64,000 bases of DNA. It comes from Membranipora membranacea (Eukaryota > Bryozoa > Gymnolaemata > Cheilostomatida > Membraniporidae). This document shows positions 1 through 11,872 of this stretch, piece by piece (position 1 is the stretch's first letter; each line of letters begins with the position of its first letter). A program made the translations under genes and the position numbers. The notes under the pieces are model-generated. The model worked only from the letters and a program-made list of their open reading frames with translations. It did not search any database and was not told where the DNA came from. The stretch covers positions 2,418,001 through 2,482,000 of the forward strand of contig OU612075.1 of assembly GCA_914767715.1 (NCBI GenBank), read 5' to 3'.

Positions 1-521
1 CTTATTGAACTGCCAATCCCAGAGATTTGCAAAAGAGATTATTATGGCTAAATAGAAATTGGAATTTTAAGCAGTCCACAGACCAGCTAGAAAACTAGAG
101 CTAGTAAAAATAAAATAGAGCTTGAAATTCTAGCTTTGCTCATTATCTCCTCATTTTTCACTGCAGACACAAAGCGTGTTTACAAGCTGCGATATAATCA
201 TAAGGTTAGCTATCAGCCAATGATATTCCATAAACAAAGCCTTTTAATGATTCCCGTCATAAACGTGCCACTGGATACTGCTTATTAACCAAGAGCATCA
301 CATCATACAAAATTTCCTAGAGCGATGCCCTCAAATGCAAGTTCCATACATTAGTAGCAAGCTCCTTTAATGACAAAGTATATGCATCCTTTTCTCACAA
401 CATTTCATGTTTGTGATAGCTAGTAAATCAATAAAAACCTAGAGCATTGCTTGTAAACATAAAATCGTAAATAATTTTAGATTTGATCCAGATGAACCAA
501 TTCATATGGACTATCCAAGGC
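1..521. other. Intergenic DNA left of repeat unit A
   Basis: No gene recognised. Bases from about 295 onward are the source of the inverted copy found at 4125-4520. A 94-codon minus-strand frame runs from 712 to 428, but it has no recognisable domain, no splice context and no homologue I know. I treat it as chance. Confidence 0.5.
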
Positions 522-1332
522 CATCGCCACAGGTGAAAATGAATCCCCATGATGTAAAAATATGTTTGGAAAAATATTATTTTAGAGGCTGACGAATTGA
601 GCCGCCAGGGTAGAAAGGCATATAATTGATGTAATGTGATGCTATTGAAATCATTGCCTGGATTTATCCGGTTCACCTGCAAAATGACTTTTTTAACATA
701 CCTAAAATTCAAATTTCTATTTAGCCATAATAATCTATTTGCAAATCACTGGGAGAGCAATAAGAGCATAGCTTATCACAAATGAAATCAAATACCCACA
801 ACAAATACCACACATTATTCACATGCAAAAGTTTGATGTCATCTCAGTCTGAACCGAGATGCTTTGACAGAAAGGCAAGTTGGGTGTAATGTGTTGATAT
901 TCAAATTAAAGACTAGGTTCATTCAATCATGTCAAGTTCATTACAAGCTAAATTTTAAAAGCGTTCTCAAATACAAATTGGAATCTCACATAAATGACTT
1001 GAATAGGCAGCGCAGTGAGAGCGCAGCTTATCACAACTAGAATCTAATACCTTTTAAAAAGGATCATTCATTAATAATATGACATAAATTATTGTAAGGC
1101 AACATTTAGCATCGTTTATATATTATTCATCTCTGCCAACGAGCAAAATCTGAGTTTTAGCTCACATTTTAAAATCCCCTGAGAAGCCTGAGTTGAACCC
1201 AAAAATCTGAGTAACTCGGGCTAAATCTGAGTGGTTGAGAGCCCTGGTAATATTGTCTGTGATATGTAACAAATCAATCAAATCAATCAGGTAAAGACCA
1301 GAGAAGGCAGGGGAGGGATTTTGTTTTGCAGC

Positions 1333-1539
1333 TTAATTTGAGTTAGAAGTTTTCCAAATGCAGTCACCAATAGCTCCTTGGCCATATGCCATCAACAGCT
1401 TGAAGTCAATATAGTTAGTTGGGTATCCAGATAAATCACAGTATGAAAGGTTTTTTACTATTGTATCTACTGTCATGAGGATATTGCTCACTGTGTTAAT
1501 GGCTGTGATGCCATACAGAGAGCAAGGAGTTACAGGGGC
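1333..1539 (-). pseudogene. Exon-like minus-strand open frame, unknown
   Basis: On the minus strand an AG acceptor-like dinucleotide (1541-1540) is followed by 68 sense codons and TAA (1335-1333). The encoded peptide has a balanced composition, ending ...AYGQGAIGDCIWKTSNSN, unlike the low-complexity surroundings. The paralogous stretch in unit B (about 5794-6002) has one fewer T in the run near 5917, which shifts the frame. If this was ever a terminal exon, at least one copy is dead. I do not recognise the family. It could also be a relic of a mobile element. Confidence 0.25.
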
Positions 1540-1639
1540 CTTAGCCCATGATAATATTCAAAATTGTATTGTGCTAACCTAAATTATTAGCCATCCTTTT
1601 GTAAGCCTCTATAAATAAATAAATAAGCAATCACTACTA

Positions 1640-2139
1640 TCCATTCATCCAGAGTTAACCAGGGGAAGGCAATTTCTAATTTATTCATGATCTATACTAC
1701 TCACCCTTGTAACATCTATTATTTGTCAATCTTGAATAATCTCTGCATTGAATAAGAGTGATGACAATGATTGATGGTAAAAATTAAGAAAGCAATGTCA
1801 AGATTAAAATTATTTTTCTATGTAGTTGAGAGTTTCTGCATTACTTAATTTCTCCATTGTTGATCATAGTCCCAAAAAAAAGCTTGCAGGTAAAAAGTCA
1901 AATGAATTATTTTTAGCAAAATGAGAGCAGATAACTCCAAATTTGTTCAGCCCATTGTTTTGGATATGAGTTTGAATCCACAGGAAAAGTATATAAAAGT
2001 GGTTCAATATTGTGAGTGGCACTGGGGTGAGTTGGGGGAGTGTATTTTACACACTCATGCAGAAAACTACATCCAGTCAAATGAATTTAAGCTTAATATA
2101 TACCACTTTCCCATCCCCCTATCAATCCTTGACCCAGTA
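1640..2139. repeat. TA-flanked 500-bp segment present only in unit A
   Basis: Unit B reads straight from CACTACTA into GTATGCC. Unit A carries about 500 extra bases at that point, bordered on both sides by TA. The ends show no terminal inverted repeat. It is either a TA-target insertion or a deletion in unit B through 2-bp microhomology. A 73-codon plus-strand frame inside (1921-2142) has no recognisable domain. Confidence 0.6.
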
Positions 2140-2945
2140 TAGTATGCCTACCTGTAAATATGAGAGCACTACATAGTAAATCTTTTGATTGTATGACTAA
2201 ACAGAGAGACATTGCGACAACACAAACCATCACAAACCAACACAATTATGAGATTATGTTGACTCAATCTTGTCACCAAACAATAGCGTGTGCTCCTGTT
2301 TTTAAAAACAATTTTAATTAGCCACACAATTAGATATTTTATTGTGAATAGCAACACATGATAACAATCTATGAGAAGAATGCTGTGTGTACAGCCTCTG
2401 CTTACAATTGATGTTGCTAGCATAATGAATTATTCTGTGTTAAACACTTTCCAGCTCCTATCTCAATTTTAACTTATGAATCCCTATGCTCAGTGCCAAG
2501 ATATGCACATATTTTGGTAACCTTCCATTTATCATAATAGTTAGATTGCAATTCAGTATTCATAGGTCAGCTTCTTGCTATAATCTGTAATCAAAGAGAA
2601 AACCATGCATCCCAATTGACAAGCCCTCGGGGCTAACAAAACCCATGACCTCCAACGCATGCGCGCTGTGCGACTGACACTCTAACGTATGTCACCAACT
2701 CTTAAATCCATCTCATTCTTGATAGCACGCTTTCTGCATCAAACAATCGAAGCTTACAAAATAATCTATTTTAACCACAATTTCTAAATTGAAAGATTCA
2801 TACCCGTTTGTGTTGACTAAATAAGCCATCACAAAATTACAAAGAAGATCTTTCCGAACCCACAGAGTCAGTATATTTTGGAGGCATGTGTCATGTGAGA
2901 TTATAATAATAATAATAATAATAGCCATTCGCATCATGGTTGCAC

Positions 2946-3048
2946 TAGTCTAAGTGCCCAGACTCCAAGGCGCAGGGAGTTACTTGCGCAAACTATTATA
3001 GTTTGCGCAAGCAACTCCCTGCGCCTTGGAGTCTGAGCACTTAGACTA
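2946..3048. mobile_element. Foldback/MITE-like element, family 1, copy 1
   Basis: Nearly the whole 103 bp folds into one hairpin: the left arm from TAGTCTAAGTGC and the right arm ending GCACTTAGACTA are near-perfect complements of about 50 bases with almost no loop. The sequence TGGTTGCAC stands immediately before (2937-2945) and after (3049-3057), as expected of a 9-bp target duplication. A 9-bp duplication with long inverted repeats resembles Mutator-type non-autonomous elements, but that assignment is inference. Relatives lie at 6907-7009 and 20796-20919. Confidence 0.75.
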
Positions 3049-3948
3049 TGGTTGCACTAGCTTGCCATGCACTTCTAGTAGCTTGACTCAGGAGGCTCTA
3101 CTGGTCGTGGAGCAAGTCGATTGAATAATATAAAACTCAAGCACTTTCTAGACTATCAAATGTTTGACAAAGGTGAAAAAACCTATATATACAACTAAAC
3201 TACACATGAATAAAAATTTTGTTGAGAGATTAATCATTGAAATAAGATGGGAAACCAATCAAGACCATTAGTGCCTAAGACTTATTTCCACATTTGAAGT
3301 TGAATGATAAGATTTCCTGCTAAATTACTGAATTCGAATCATTTAATTCATGATCAGAATATTTTGTAAAATGTAGTATTAACAATTTATAATCTTTGGT
3401 AATCACAGTATTAGGCTACCAGTAGCAGATTATAATTGTACTTGTTGCATTTGGGACATAGGATTATTGTGCCTCATACATTGATTGAATTGAAAGCTTG
3501 TTATAGAAGAGGCTTTGTTTAGACAAAGAGAGTATATCAAAGGCTAAGGTCTCTGGTGTATTGCGCAATCGTAAGCACACATCAGGCATACTTTCAAAAA
3601 ACAGATATACATGTTACATTTTGCTTGCATGCAACTTAGAATGATGCAAAAATCGGCATATCTGGTCAGCCCTATTCTGAATAACCAAAAGAAATTTGGA
3701 AGTAATCGGACTATTGGAAGTAGGTGTGCGATACATTACTATGATAGTAACGGCTGTTTTTTGTAGATTTCTTTGAGAAATAATATTTTTTTAAATATTA
3801 TTGTGGCTCATTGGGTTTATATTGGTATAATACATAATTATATGTGGGTTTAGTTCACCCATGTTAAATACACTTCCCTAGAGTGAAGTTCAAAGTTTGG
3901 TCAGGAGGAGATAATCACCAAAATCAGCCAATACTTTTAATGAACTGA

Positions 3949-4124
3949 GCTGAGACTATTCTCTCGCTGGCAAACATTGCCCTAGTATAATCTGCTGCGA
4001 GAAGCGTTGTAGCGTGTGATCATAAGCCGCTTACTATAAAAGGGGCAGAACTTAGACCACTAAACAAACAGTTTTCCCTCGCTAAGCTGTAAACACTCGC
4101 ACATGTGCAGTCCCTCTTCGACAT
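3949..4124. other. Unit junction with TATA-like motif
   Basis: Unique sequence between repeat unit A and the inverted partial copy. It contains TATAAAAGG at 4035-4043, a good match to a core promoter, but no coding exon can be tied to it. A GTGAGC donor-like site follows at about 4145 inside the inverted copy. Confidence 0.3.
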
Positions 4125-4520
4125 GTTAAAAAAGTGATTTTGCAGGTGAGCCGGATAAATCCAGGCAATGATTTCAATAGCATCACATCACATTAGTTAT
4201 GCCATTCTACCCTGGCGCCTTTAAATCAATATTTTTACAAACATCATAATTTAACATCATGGGGATTCGTTTTCACCTGTGGCGACGGCCTTGGTTAGTC
4301 CATATGAATTGGTTCATCTGGATCAAATCTAAAATTATTTACGATTTTATGTTTACAAGAAATGCTCTAGGTTTTTATTGATTTACTAGCTATCACAAAC
4401 ATGAAATGTTGCGAGAAAAGGATGCATATACTTTGTCAATAAATGAACTTGCTACTAGAGTATGGAACTTGCATTTGAGGGCATCGCTCTAGAAAATTGT
4501 GTATGATGTGACCAAGGAGT
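4125..4520. repeat. Inverted partial copy of the 295-690 region
   Basis: Read on the plus strand, this segment is the reverse complement of roughly 295-690, with point changes and small indels. For example, the CATATGAATTGGTTCATCTGG block here pairs with CCAGATGAACCAATTCATATG at 488-508. The block therefore holds the same sequence three times, two direct and one inverted. Confidence 0.8.
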
Positions 4521-4537
4521 TGTCTTTAACAATTAAA

Positions 4538-4777
4538 TTAAAAACTTTCCTTAGTAATTTCTTGTCTATGGTACATATGCTCGTGTGCAAAACAGGCAGA
4601 CAATAAATGCATAAAGAGGGAAACTACACAACTTTTGAACATCATGAAAGCTAATGGCTTTGAACTGAGATGCAACATTTTTTTAACAACGTGCATTCTT
4701 TGACTTGCTTTGCCAGCTATTCTTTGCACATAATCTTCAAATCTCAGGTGTTTCACCCAACAATATTTCGGTGCCAT
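4538..4777 (-). mobile_element. Non-LTR retrotransposon reverse transcriptase relic
   Basis: A 79-codon minus-strand frame has the spacing typical of the thumb region that follows the catalytic core in LINE-type reverse transcriptases: an aromatic/acidic stretch, then GKASQRMHVVKKM, then a hydrophobic helix. The YxDD catalytic motif and the endonuclease are absent. It is a short fragment, recognised by pattern rather than alignment, so the family (CR1/Jockey-like) is a guess. Confidence 0.4.
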
Positions 4778-4913
4778 CTCAGACGTACCCTCAGCTGTTT
4801 ATGCTCAGGGCGTTTTACACCTTTAAAATACCACTATGCGACATGCTAATATCAAAACTCAGGTTTCGAATCTTCCCAGGATGAGAGCTCTGCTTATCCA
4901 GGGAACAAAATAA

Positions 4914-4978
4914 TTGAAGTGGAGCTCAGCTCCACTTCAAGAAGGGTGTTTATAACCAAGTGGAGCTGAGCTCCACTT
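4914..4978. repeat. Two near-identical short palindromes
   Basis: Bases 4914-4940 form an odd palindrome (13-base arms, centre C) built on AAGTGGAGCT/AGCTCCACTT. Bases 4958-4978 form a second one (10-base arms, centre G) with the same core. They lie 17 bases apart, at the left edge of repeat unit B. Confidence 0.7.
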
Positions 4979-5002
4979 ACTCACTGTACAAAAGTACCAC
5001 TG

Positions 5003-7918
5003 CCATCGCCACAGGTGAAAATGAATCCCCATGATGTAAAAATATGTTTGTAAAAATATTGTTTTAAAGGCTGACGAATCGAGCCGCCAGGGTAGAAAGG
5101 CATATAATTGATGTAATGTGATGCTTTTGAAATCATTGCCTGGATTTATCCGGTTCACCTGCAAAATGACTTTTTTAACATTCCTAAAATTCAAATTTCT
5201 ATTTAGCCATAATAATCTATTTGCAAATCACTGGGAGAGCAATAAGAGCATAGCTTATCACAAATGAAATCAAATACCCACAACAAATACCACACATTAT
5301 TCACATGCAAAAGTTTGATGTCATCTCAGTCTGAACCGAGATGCTTTGACAGAAAGGCAAGTTGGGTGTAATGTGTTGATATTCAAATTAAAGACTAGGT
5401 TCATTCAATCATGTCAAGTTCATTACAAGCTAAATTTTAAAAGCGTTCTCAAATACAAATTGGAATCTCACATAAATGACTTGAATAGGCAGCGCAGTGA
5501 GAGCATAGCTTATCACAACTAGAATCTAATACCTGATCATTCATTAATAATATGACATAAATTATTGTAAGGCAACATTTAGCATTGTTTATATATTATT
5601 CATCTCTGCCAACGAGCAAAATCTGAGTTTTAGCTCACATTTTAAAATCCCCTGAGAAGCCTGAGTTGAACCCAAAAATCTGAGTAACTCGGGCTAAATC
5701 TGAGTGGTTGAGAGCCCTGGTAATATTGTCTGTGATATGTAATAAATCAATCAGGTGAAGACCAGAGAAGGCAGGGGAGGGGTTTTGTTTTGCAGCTTAA
5801 TTTGAGTTAGAAGTTTTCCAAATGCAGTCACCAATAGCTCCTTGGCCATATGCCATCAACAGCTTGAAGTCAATATAGTTAGTTGGGTATCATGATATGT
5901 CACAGTATAAAAGGTTTTTACTATTGTATCTACTGTCATGAGGATATTGCTCACTGTGTTAATGGCTGTGATGCTATACAGAGAGCAAGGAGTTACAGGG
6001 GCCTTATCCCATGATAATATTCAAAATTGTATTGTGCTAACCTAAATTATTAGCCATCCTTTTGTAAGCCTCTATAAATAAATAAATAAGCAATCACTAC
6101 TAGTATGCCTACCTGTAAATATGAGAGCACTACATAGTAAATCTTTTGATTGTAAGACTAAACAGAGAGACATTGCGACGACACAAACCATCACAAACCA
6201 ACACAATTATGAGATTATGTTGACTCAATCTTGTCACCAAACAATAGCGTGTGCTCCTGTTTTTAAAAACAATTTTAATTAGCCACACAATTAGATATTT
6301 TATTGTGAGTAGCAACACATGATAACACTCTATGAGAAGAATGCTGTGTGTACAGCCTCTGCTTACAATTGATGTATGCTAGCATAATGAATTATTCTGT
6401 GTTAAACACTTTCCAGCTCCTATCTCAATTTTAACTTATGAATCCCTATGCTCAGTGACAAGATATGCACATATTTTGGTAACCTTCCATTTATCATAAT
6501 AGTTAGATTGCAATTCAGTATTCATAGATCAGCTTCTTGCTATAATCTGTAATCAAAGAGAAAACCATGCATCCCAATTGACAAGCCCTCGGGGCTAACA
6601 AAACCCATGACCTCCAACGCATGCGCGCTGTGCGACTGACACTCTAACGTATGTCACCAACTCTTAAATCCATCTCATTCTTGATAGCACGCTTTCTGCA
6701 TCAAACAATCGAAGCTAATAAAATATAATCTATTTTAACCACAATTTCTAAATTGAAAGATTCATACCCGTTTGTGTTGACTAAATAAGCCATCACAAAA
6801 TTACAAAGAAGATCTTTCCGAACCCACAGAGTCAGTATATTTTGGAGGCATGTGTCATGTGAGATTATAATAATAATAATAATAGCCATTCGCATCATGG
6901 TTGCACTAGTCTAAGTGCCCAGACTCCAAGGCGCAGGGAGTTACTTGCGCAAACTATTATAGTTTGCGCAAGCAACTCCCTGAGCCTTGGAGTCTGAGCA
7001 CTTAGACTATGGTTGCACTAGCTTGCCATGCACTTCTAGTAGCTTGACTCAGGAGGCTCTACTGGTCGTGGAGCAAGTCGATTGAATAATATAAAACTCA
7101 AGCACTTTCTAGACTATCAAATGTTTGACAAAGGTGAAAATACCTATATATACATGAAATTACAACTAAACTACACATGAATAAAAATTTTGTTGAGATA
7201 TTAATCTTTGAAATAATATGGGAAACCAATCAAGACCATTAGTGCCTAAGACTTATTTCCACATTTGAAGTTGAATGATGAGATTTCCTGCTAAATTACT
7301 GAATTCGAATCATTTAATTCATGATCAGAATATTTTGTAAAATGTAGTATTAACAATTTATAATCTTTGGTAATCACAGTATTAGGCTACCAGTAGCAGA
7401 TTATAATTGTACTTGTTGCATTTGGGACATAGGATTATTGTGCCTCATACATCGATTGAATTGAAAGCTTGTTATAGAAGAGGCTTTGTTTAGACAAAGA
7501 GAGTATATCAAAGGCTAAGGTCTCTGGTGTATTGCGCAATCGTAAGCACACATCAGGCATACTTTCAAAAAACAGATATACATGTTACATTTTGCTTGCA
7601 TGCAACTTACAATGATGCAAAAATCGGCATATCTGGACAGCCCTATTCTGAATAACCAAAAGAAATTTGGAAGTAATCGGACTATTGGAAGTAGGTGTGC
7701 GATACATTACTATGATAGTAACGGCTGTTTTTTGTAGATTTCTTTGAGAAATAATATTTTTAAAAATATTATTGTGGCTCACTGGGTTTATATTGGTATA
7801 ATACATAATTATATGTGGGTTTAGTTCACCCATGTTAAATACACTTCCCTAGAGTGAAGTTCAAAGTTTGGTCAGGAGGAGATAATCACCAAAATCAGCC
7901 AATACTTTTAATGAACTG
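5003..7918. repeat. Direct repeat unit B (about 2.9 kb)
   Basis: Second copy of unit A (522-3948). It lacks the TA-flanked 500-bp segment and carries scattered substitutions and 1-4 bp indels. No intact gene is seen. Minus-strand open frames such as 6130-6318 and 7585-7833 have no domains. The unit ends exactly where segmental duplication X begins. Confidence 0.85.
6907..7009. mobile_element. Foldback element, family 1, copy 2
   Basis: The same hairpin as 2946-3048 in the same flanks, so it was duplicated with the unit rather than inserted separately. One arm has a substitution (CTGAGCC instead of CTGCGCC). Confidence 0.75.
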
Positions 7919-8480
7919 AGTGAACCATTTCCCAATACTTTGATTAAACAGCAATCAATCCTAGGAAGAGGGCAAGGACTTACATTGAAGTGTAGTGAAT
8001 CCTTCCAAATATTAGGAGTATGAACTTCTATGTCTCTCTATCTTCCAAACGCAAATGGACTTCTAAATAAGCTTGACCAACTGCTGCAATCAGCTCCTTC
8101 TCAATATTTAGCAGCAGTTCCAAATATCTATGAATGTCTTTGACTATCTTGGATGATGTATGCTAGCCACAGCCTAATTCAACCAGGAAGCTTTGTCAAC
8201 TAACCTCATAATAAATTGATTGATTGATAGCCCTGTAATTACTTTTAATGTAGAACGAAACTGCACTGCTTGCCAGTATGTGCGTCTTATTTCTATGGGA
8301 AAACCAATGAGTCATCATGAACAGGTTTGATAATATGAGCTTGATAATAAGGTGCTCGATCGAAGCGTCTTCATAATTTGCTAGTTGGAGTAAAGCAAAT
8401 TTGCGAAACCGAATAATACTGGATGTACTTACAAGTCCTACATATTTTCATACTTGTCATACTGATACTGACTATTAGTT

Positions 8481-10493
8481 CTGTGAGAAACGGACTGGGC
8501 CGTGTACACAACAGGGTGTAGTTGGCTTGCTCCGAGTCTACTCTGATGAGCGAGAGGGCTTTTATATTTACTTTAAGGTTCTATGTGTTTTAGCACTGAA
8601 AGCCATCACTCGAATTATGAATCATTATATAACCCATAGAAGGGTCTCAAAGATAGGCTGATATACAATACACGGATCTACTATAGACTGATATACAATA
8701 CACTGTTGCGACAAATTCTGATGGTCGTCAATGACCGATATCAATTAATTTCCTGACACAATGTAACACACGCACTGTTTATCTACTCATGAGCTTAATT
8801 CACTAGACGTCGTCACGAGTGTTAACTTAAATTTAATTCAAGATTATTATAATACACAGTCTATTTAATTCATCACAAGTTATATATATATTGCAACTTT
8901 TGATGTCTGTTTATGATCTATTACATGAAAGCGCCGACAAGGCCGTCTACAAGTGCGTGAAGTTTGGATTGCCTTTGAATACACAATTGCGACTACTAAA
9001 GAGTCAAGCTGCTTGGATTATCAATTATTTATGTCAACCAGACAGGCATAAAACTAATCTGTTTAGACTAAGACTATTTATTTAATTACCCTGACCATTT
9101 AATTCAATTGAGACAAAATACACATATAAAATATTTATATAAGATAAAAATATTAAAAGTCATTCTGAATATTCTAACCTGACTGTCCTTGCACTCTTTG
9201 TTCTTGGTTATATGCCAGAATGCCAGATGAGTTCTGATTTAGTCACTGATCGCACAGATAAGTTGATATAACTTCGAATTACCCAACAATACAATACAAT
9301 ATATTATATGATACAATCAATTCTTTTACTTCACAATTTAAGCCACTGCTAAAATAGGATGACGGTCCTGTTGCGTTCCTGTCTTAATACTAACTGCTCT
9401 TAAATGATACCGTAAAGAACGACGGTCCTGTTGCTACTGCCTGAAGCTGTGGCTGCTCCATATCTTTATTGGTGTGTTCAACGGTGTATACATGATGCAG
9501 CTTTGTCAGGCAGTTTCACTTTGATGATGATATAATTGTTGTGCAAGCAGGTAGTTTCACTTTGATGATATAAGTAGCAGGCAAGGTGTAGCTGGTGCAA
9601 GCATTATTGAAGTTGGTGGTGACTTGTAGTTATATTCTCTTTCTTCTTGTAGTATGTGTAGTGTGTAGTATGATATTATTTCAATTCTCGCTCATCGCAT
9701 CATATATAGCAGAAGGCAGATACGCAATAATAAGCTGATGCCAAAACAGAAACCTCCGCAAACCAAGGCCAATTCACAGTTGTAACAAAACACCACCAAG
9801 TATTGTCTTTATCCAAACAAAATCCCATCCACTGACAGGCCGCCAACAATTCTGTGTACTCCCAACCCCAACGTCAGTTCCACAACACAATCCCAACACC
9901 TCAAAACTCAACCACAATGTAAAATCATCAGTATTCACAAGATGGATTTATGGATTTAGATATGGATTTATGGATTTATGGACTGTACCATCACCTCTTG
10001 TTCAAAATGAGGTTTGAAGGAAGATGATGTTGTGTGTCTCATTATTTTGTCACGTTTTAAAAAAACGTCAGCAACTTTCCCCACCCTAGCTTCTTTTCCA
10101 TGGATCAAGCCCAGTTACTTGCATGCAGTTGGAAGCGTTCGCTTAGATCTCTCAAAAAAAAAAAACTTTAGTACTAAGATCTCTGCATATGCTTTTATCG
10201 TGGTAGCGACTACCCTCAAAGATGGTGATGCACACATTTTCTTTGGTTGAGCTATCACCGCAGAAAATTGTTATTGTCGGTTTATCATGGTAGCGACTAC
10301 CCTCAGAGATGGTGTTGAAAACATTCTCTCTGGTTGAGCTATCACTACAGAAAGTCGCTATTGTTGGTTTTTTGCCATTCCTTCGGTACAGTAATTCTGT
10401 CTGGTATTTATCCTGTCTGATAACGAATCTCAAGAAATACATCAATCCGTCTACAGCACTGGCGCATGCCTCAAAAATTGTCACCCTGACAGT
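8481..10493. other. 2-kb insertion specific to copy X
   Basis: Copy Y passes directly from ACTATTAGTT to CCAGTCTGCAAGC (about 48719-48745). Here about 2.0 kb separates the same words. AGTT occurs at both borders and could be a 4-bp target duplication, but terminal repeats are poor. Inside are a repeated CTGATATACAATACAC word (8659-8702), a repeated ACGGTCCTGTTGC word (9361, 9421), a repeated AGTTTCACTTTGATGAT word, and an 87-bp tandem repeat (10197-10370). No transposase or other known domain is recognised. Confidence 0.6.
10197..10370. repeat. Two tandem 87-bp units
   Basis: Unit 1 (10197-10283) and unit 2 (10284-10370) both begin ATC.TGGTAGCGACTACCCTC and differ at about a dozen positions. 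87 is a multiple of three, and on the minus strand both units are open within a 130-codon frame (10544-10152), giving two 29-residue repeats (KPTI..FC.DSST.ENV pattern). The frame starts in flanking DNA shared with copy Y, so it is not an ancestral gene. Confidence 0.7.
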
Positions 10494-11213
10494 TCCAATC
10501 TGTAAGCGATGGAGATAGTAAATTTGCTTCTTGTAGACTTGCATTGTACATTATATAAGTGAGCAGTGCAATAAAAACTAAGCAGAACTACCAAATTACC
10601 AGTTCCGCCTAACCAACATCTTCATTATGATCAATCTGTTTTGAAGACAAGCTTTGGTACTTAACCTTAGATTCACAAGTACCTTAACTGTTTTGTATTC
10701 TTTTACAGTTTGTTGCTTTTTTTGTATTGTATGCAACAACCCTTTTTTTTCCAGCGTGATCAGCAACAACCGACGACAGCAGCACAAGCCCTAGATGTCT
10801 GTATTCATTGGTACACAGAATGCTAGTTTGTGTTAAAACTTACAGTTACTTTTTTATTTATTTATCACTAATTTCAACATGAACTGACCTGAACTTTAAT
10901 GATTGAGTTTTTGGGTGGATGGTGGCCGATGATCAAATGAATGAATGGACAATTTTGTACATTGTGAGTCTGCAACAACCGAATTACAAAAAGGTTGATA
11001 CATATTTACAACAGGAAGTAAACAATGAATTCAGTAACTTGCTCGTTTCTCGAGTTAGGAAGGGTCGGTAGTAAAGCCAGCCTTGACAAGCGGCTACAGT
11101 AAAACCAAGAACCGTGGCAGCGTGACAAGGATAAAGTAAAGCAGTTCAAATAATAGTTGAGATATTATGAGTTTTATTGAATCAAAATTGGGAAAAAAAC
11201 TGTTTTGTACAAG
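10494..11213. other. Intergenic DNA shared with copy Y
   Basis: Matches 48731-50003 in two blocks (10494-10660 and 10820-11213). Between them the copies differ by unrelated insertions or deletions. No gene recognised. Confidence 0.6.
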
Positions 11214-11218
11214 ACATT

Positions 11219-11494
11219 TGTTATGTATTACAGTTTTGTTATTATCCTTTAGTAGTTTCACTTTGTAAAGTGAAAGTCCTTTATGTTATCTATTACTTGA
11301 TTGGTATTTCATTATTGTAAAGGCTCTTTTTATTGGCCTATTTTAATCATTCGTCTGCATCCTTTTTGTTAGTTGTATATTAGATGTTAAACAAAGAAGA
11401 TGCTTTGTTTAATAAGTTAAGAATAAATAAACTTGTTAGCTTAGGGTTTTAAAGCTAGCACAACCAAATAGATGTCCAATCCATATACAGCTCA
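11219..11494 (+). repeat. 5' LTR
   Basis: 276 bp, TG...CA termini. Contains AATAAA at 11422-11427 and an inverted repeat TTTCACTTT/AAAGTGAAA near 11258-11277. Reads the same as the 3' LTR at every base I compared. Confidence 0.95.
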
Positions 11495-11495
11495 A

Positions 11496-11505
11496 TGGCG
11501 ACGAG
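11496..11505 (+). promoter_or_regulatory. tRNA primer-binding site
   Basis: TGGCGACGAG lies one base after the 5' LTR, at the expected place, and starts with the TGG that pairs with a tRNA 3' CCA. I cannot say which tRNA. Confidence 0.65.
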
Positions 11506-11872
11506 ATATAGTGATTTGAAGCCCACTGCTCAAGAAGAAACAGACTCAGACTTCAACTGCAGACCAGAAGGAAGTATTGTTCTAGGATATTCTTTTTCAT
11601 TCTTTAGATTAAATTGTATGTTTTGTGCTCTTGTTGCAACAGCACAGGTGCTTACTTGGTTGAAGTAAGCTCAGTAGGTCAAGGATTCAAACACTAGGCA
11701 AAACTAGGGCAGTTTGAACATAGACTAAGGTGTACTCAGAGCTTTTAGCAGGCATACTCAGGGTGCAACATTTCCTTGGAGCTAGGAACTTGTTGGTGAG
11801 TGCTATTAGTTAGAGTCAAAATACAGTCTGTGTAGGCTTATCTTTAGTGTAAGATAGTGAGTGTCAATCAAA

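Larger units (their letters stand above)
522..3948. repeat. Direct repeat unit A (about 3.4 kb)
   Basis: This stretch is repeated with few differences at 5003-7918. Both copies run from the GGCCATCGCCACAGG region to the same end point near TTTTAATGAACTGAG. Unit A has about 500 bp (1640-2139) that unit B lacks. No intact gene is recognised inside. It includes a CTGAG-rich stretch near 1150-1240, ATAA microrepeats at 1610-1625, an exon-like minus-strand frame (1333-1539) and a foldback element (2946-3048). Confidence 0.85.

Noticed and set aside
4035-4043. TATAAAAGG as promoter of a gene in 4.0-5.2 kb
   Set aside because: No coding exon, conserved block or plausible transcript follows. The downstream DNA is an inverted repeat copy and a LINE relic.
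8891-9085. 64-codon plus-strand frame in the 2-kb insertion
   Set aside because: No domain, no splice sites and no second copy to test for conservation.
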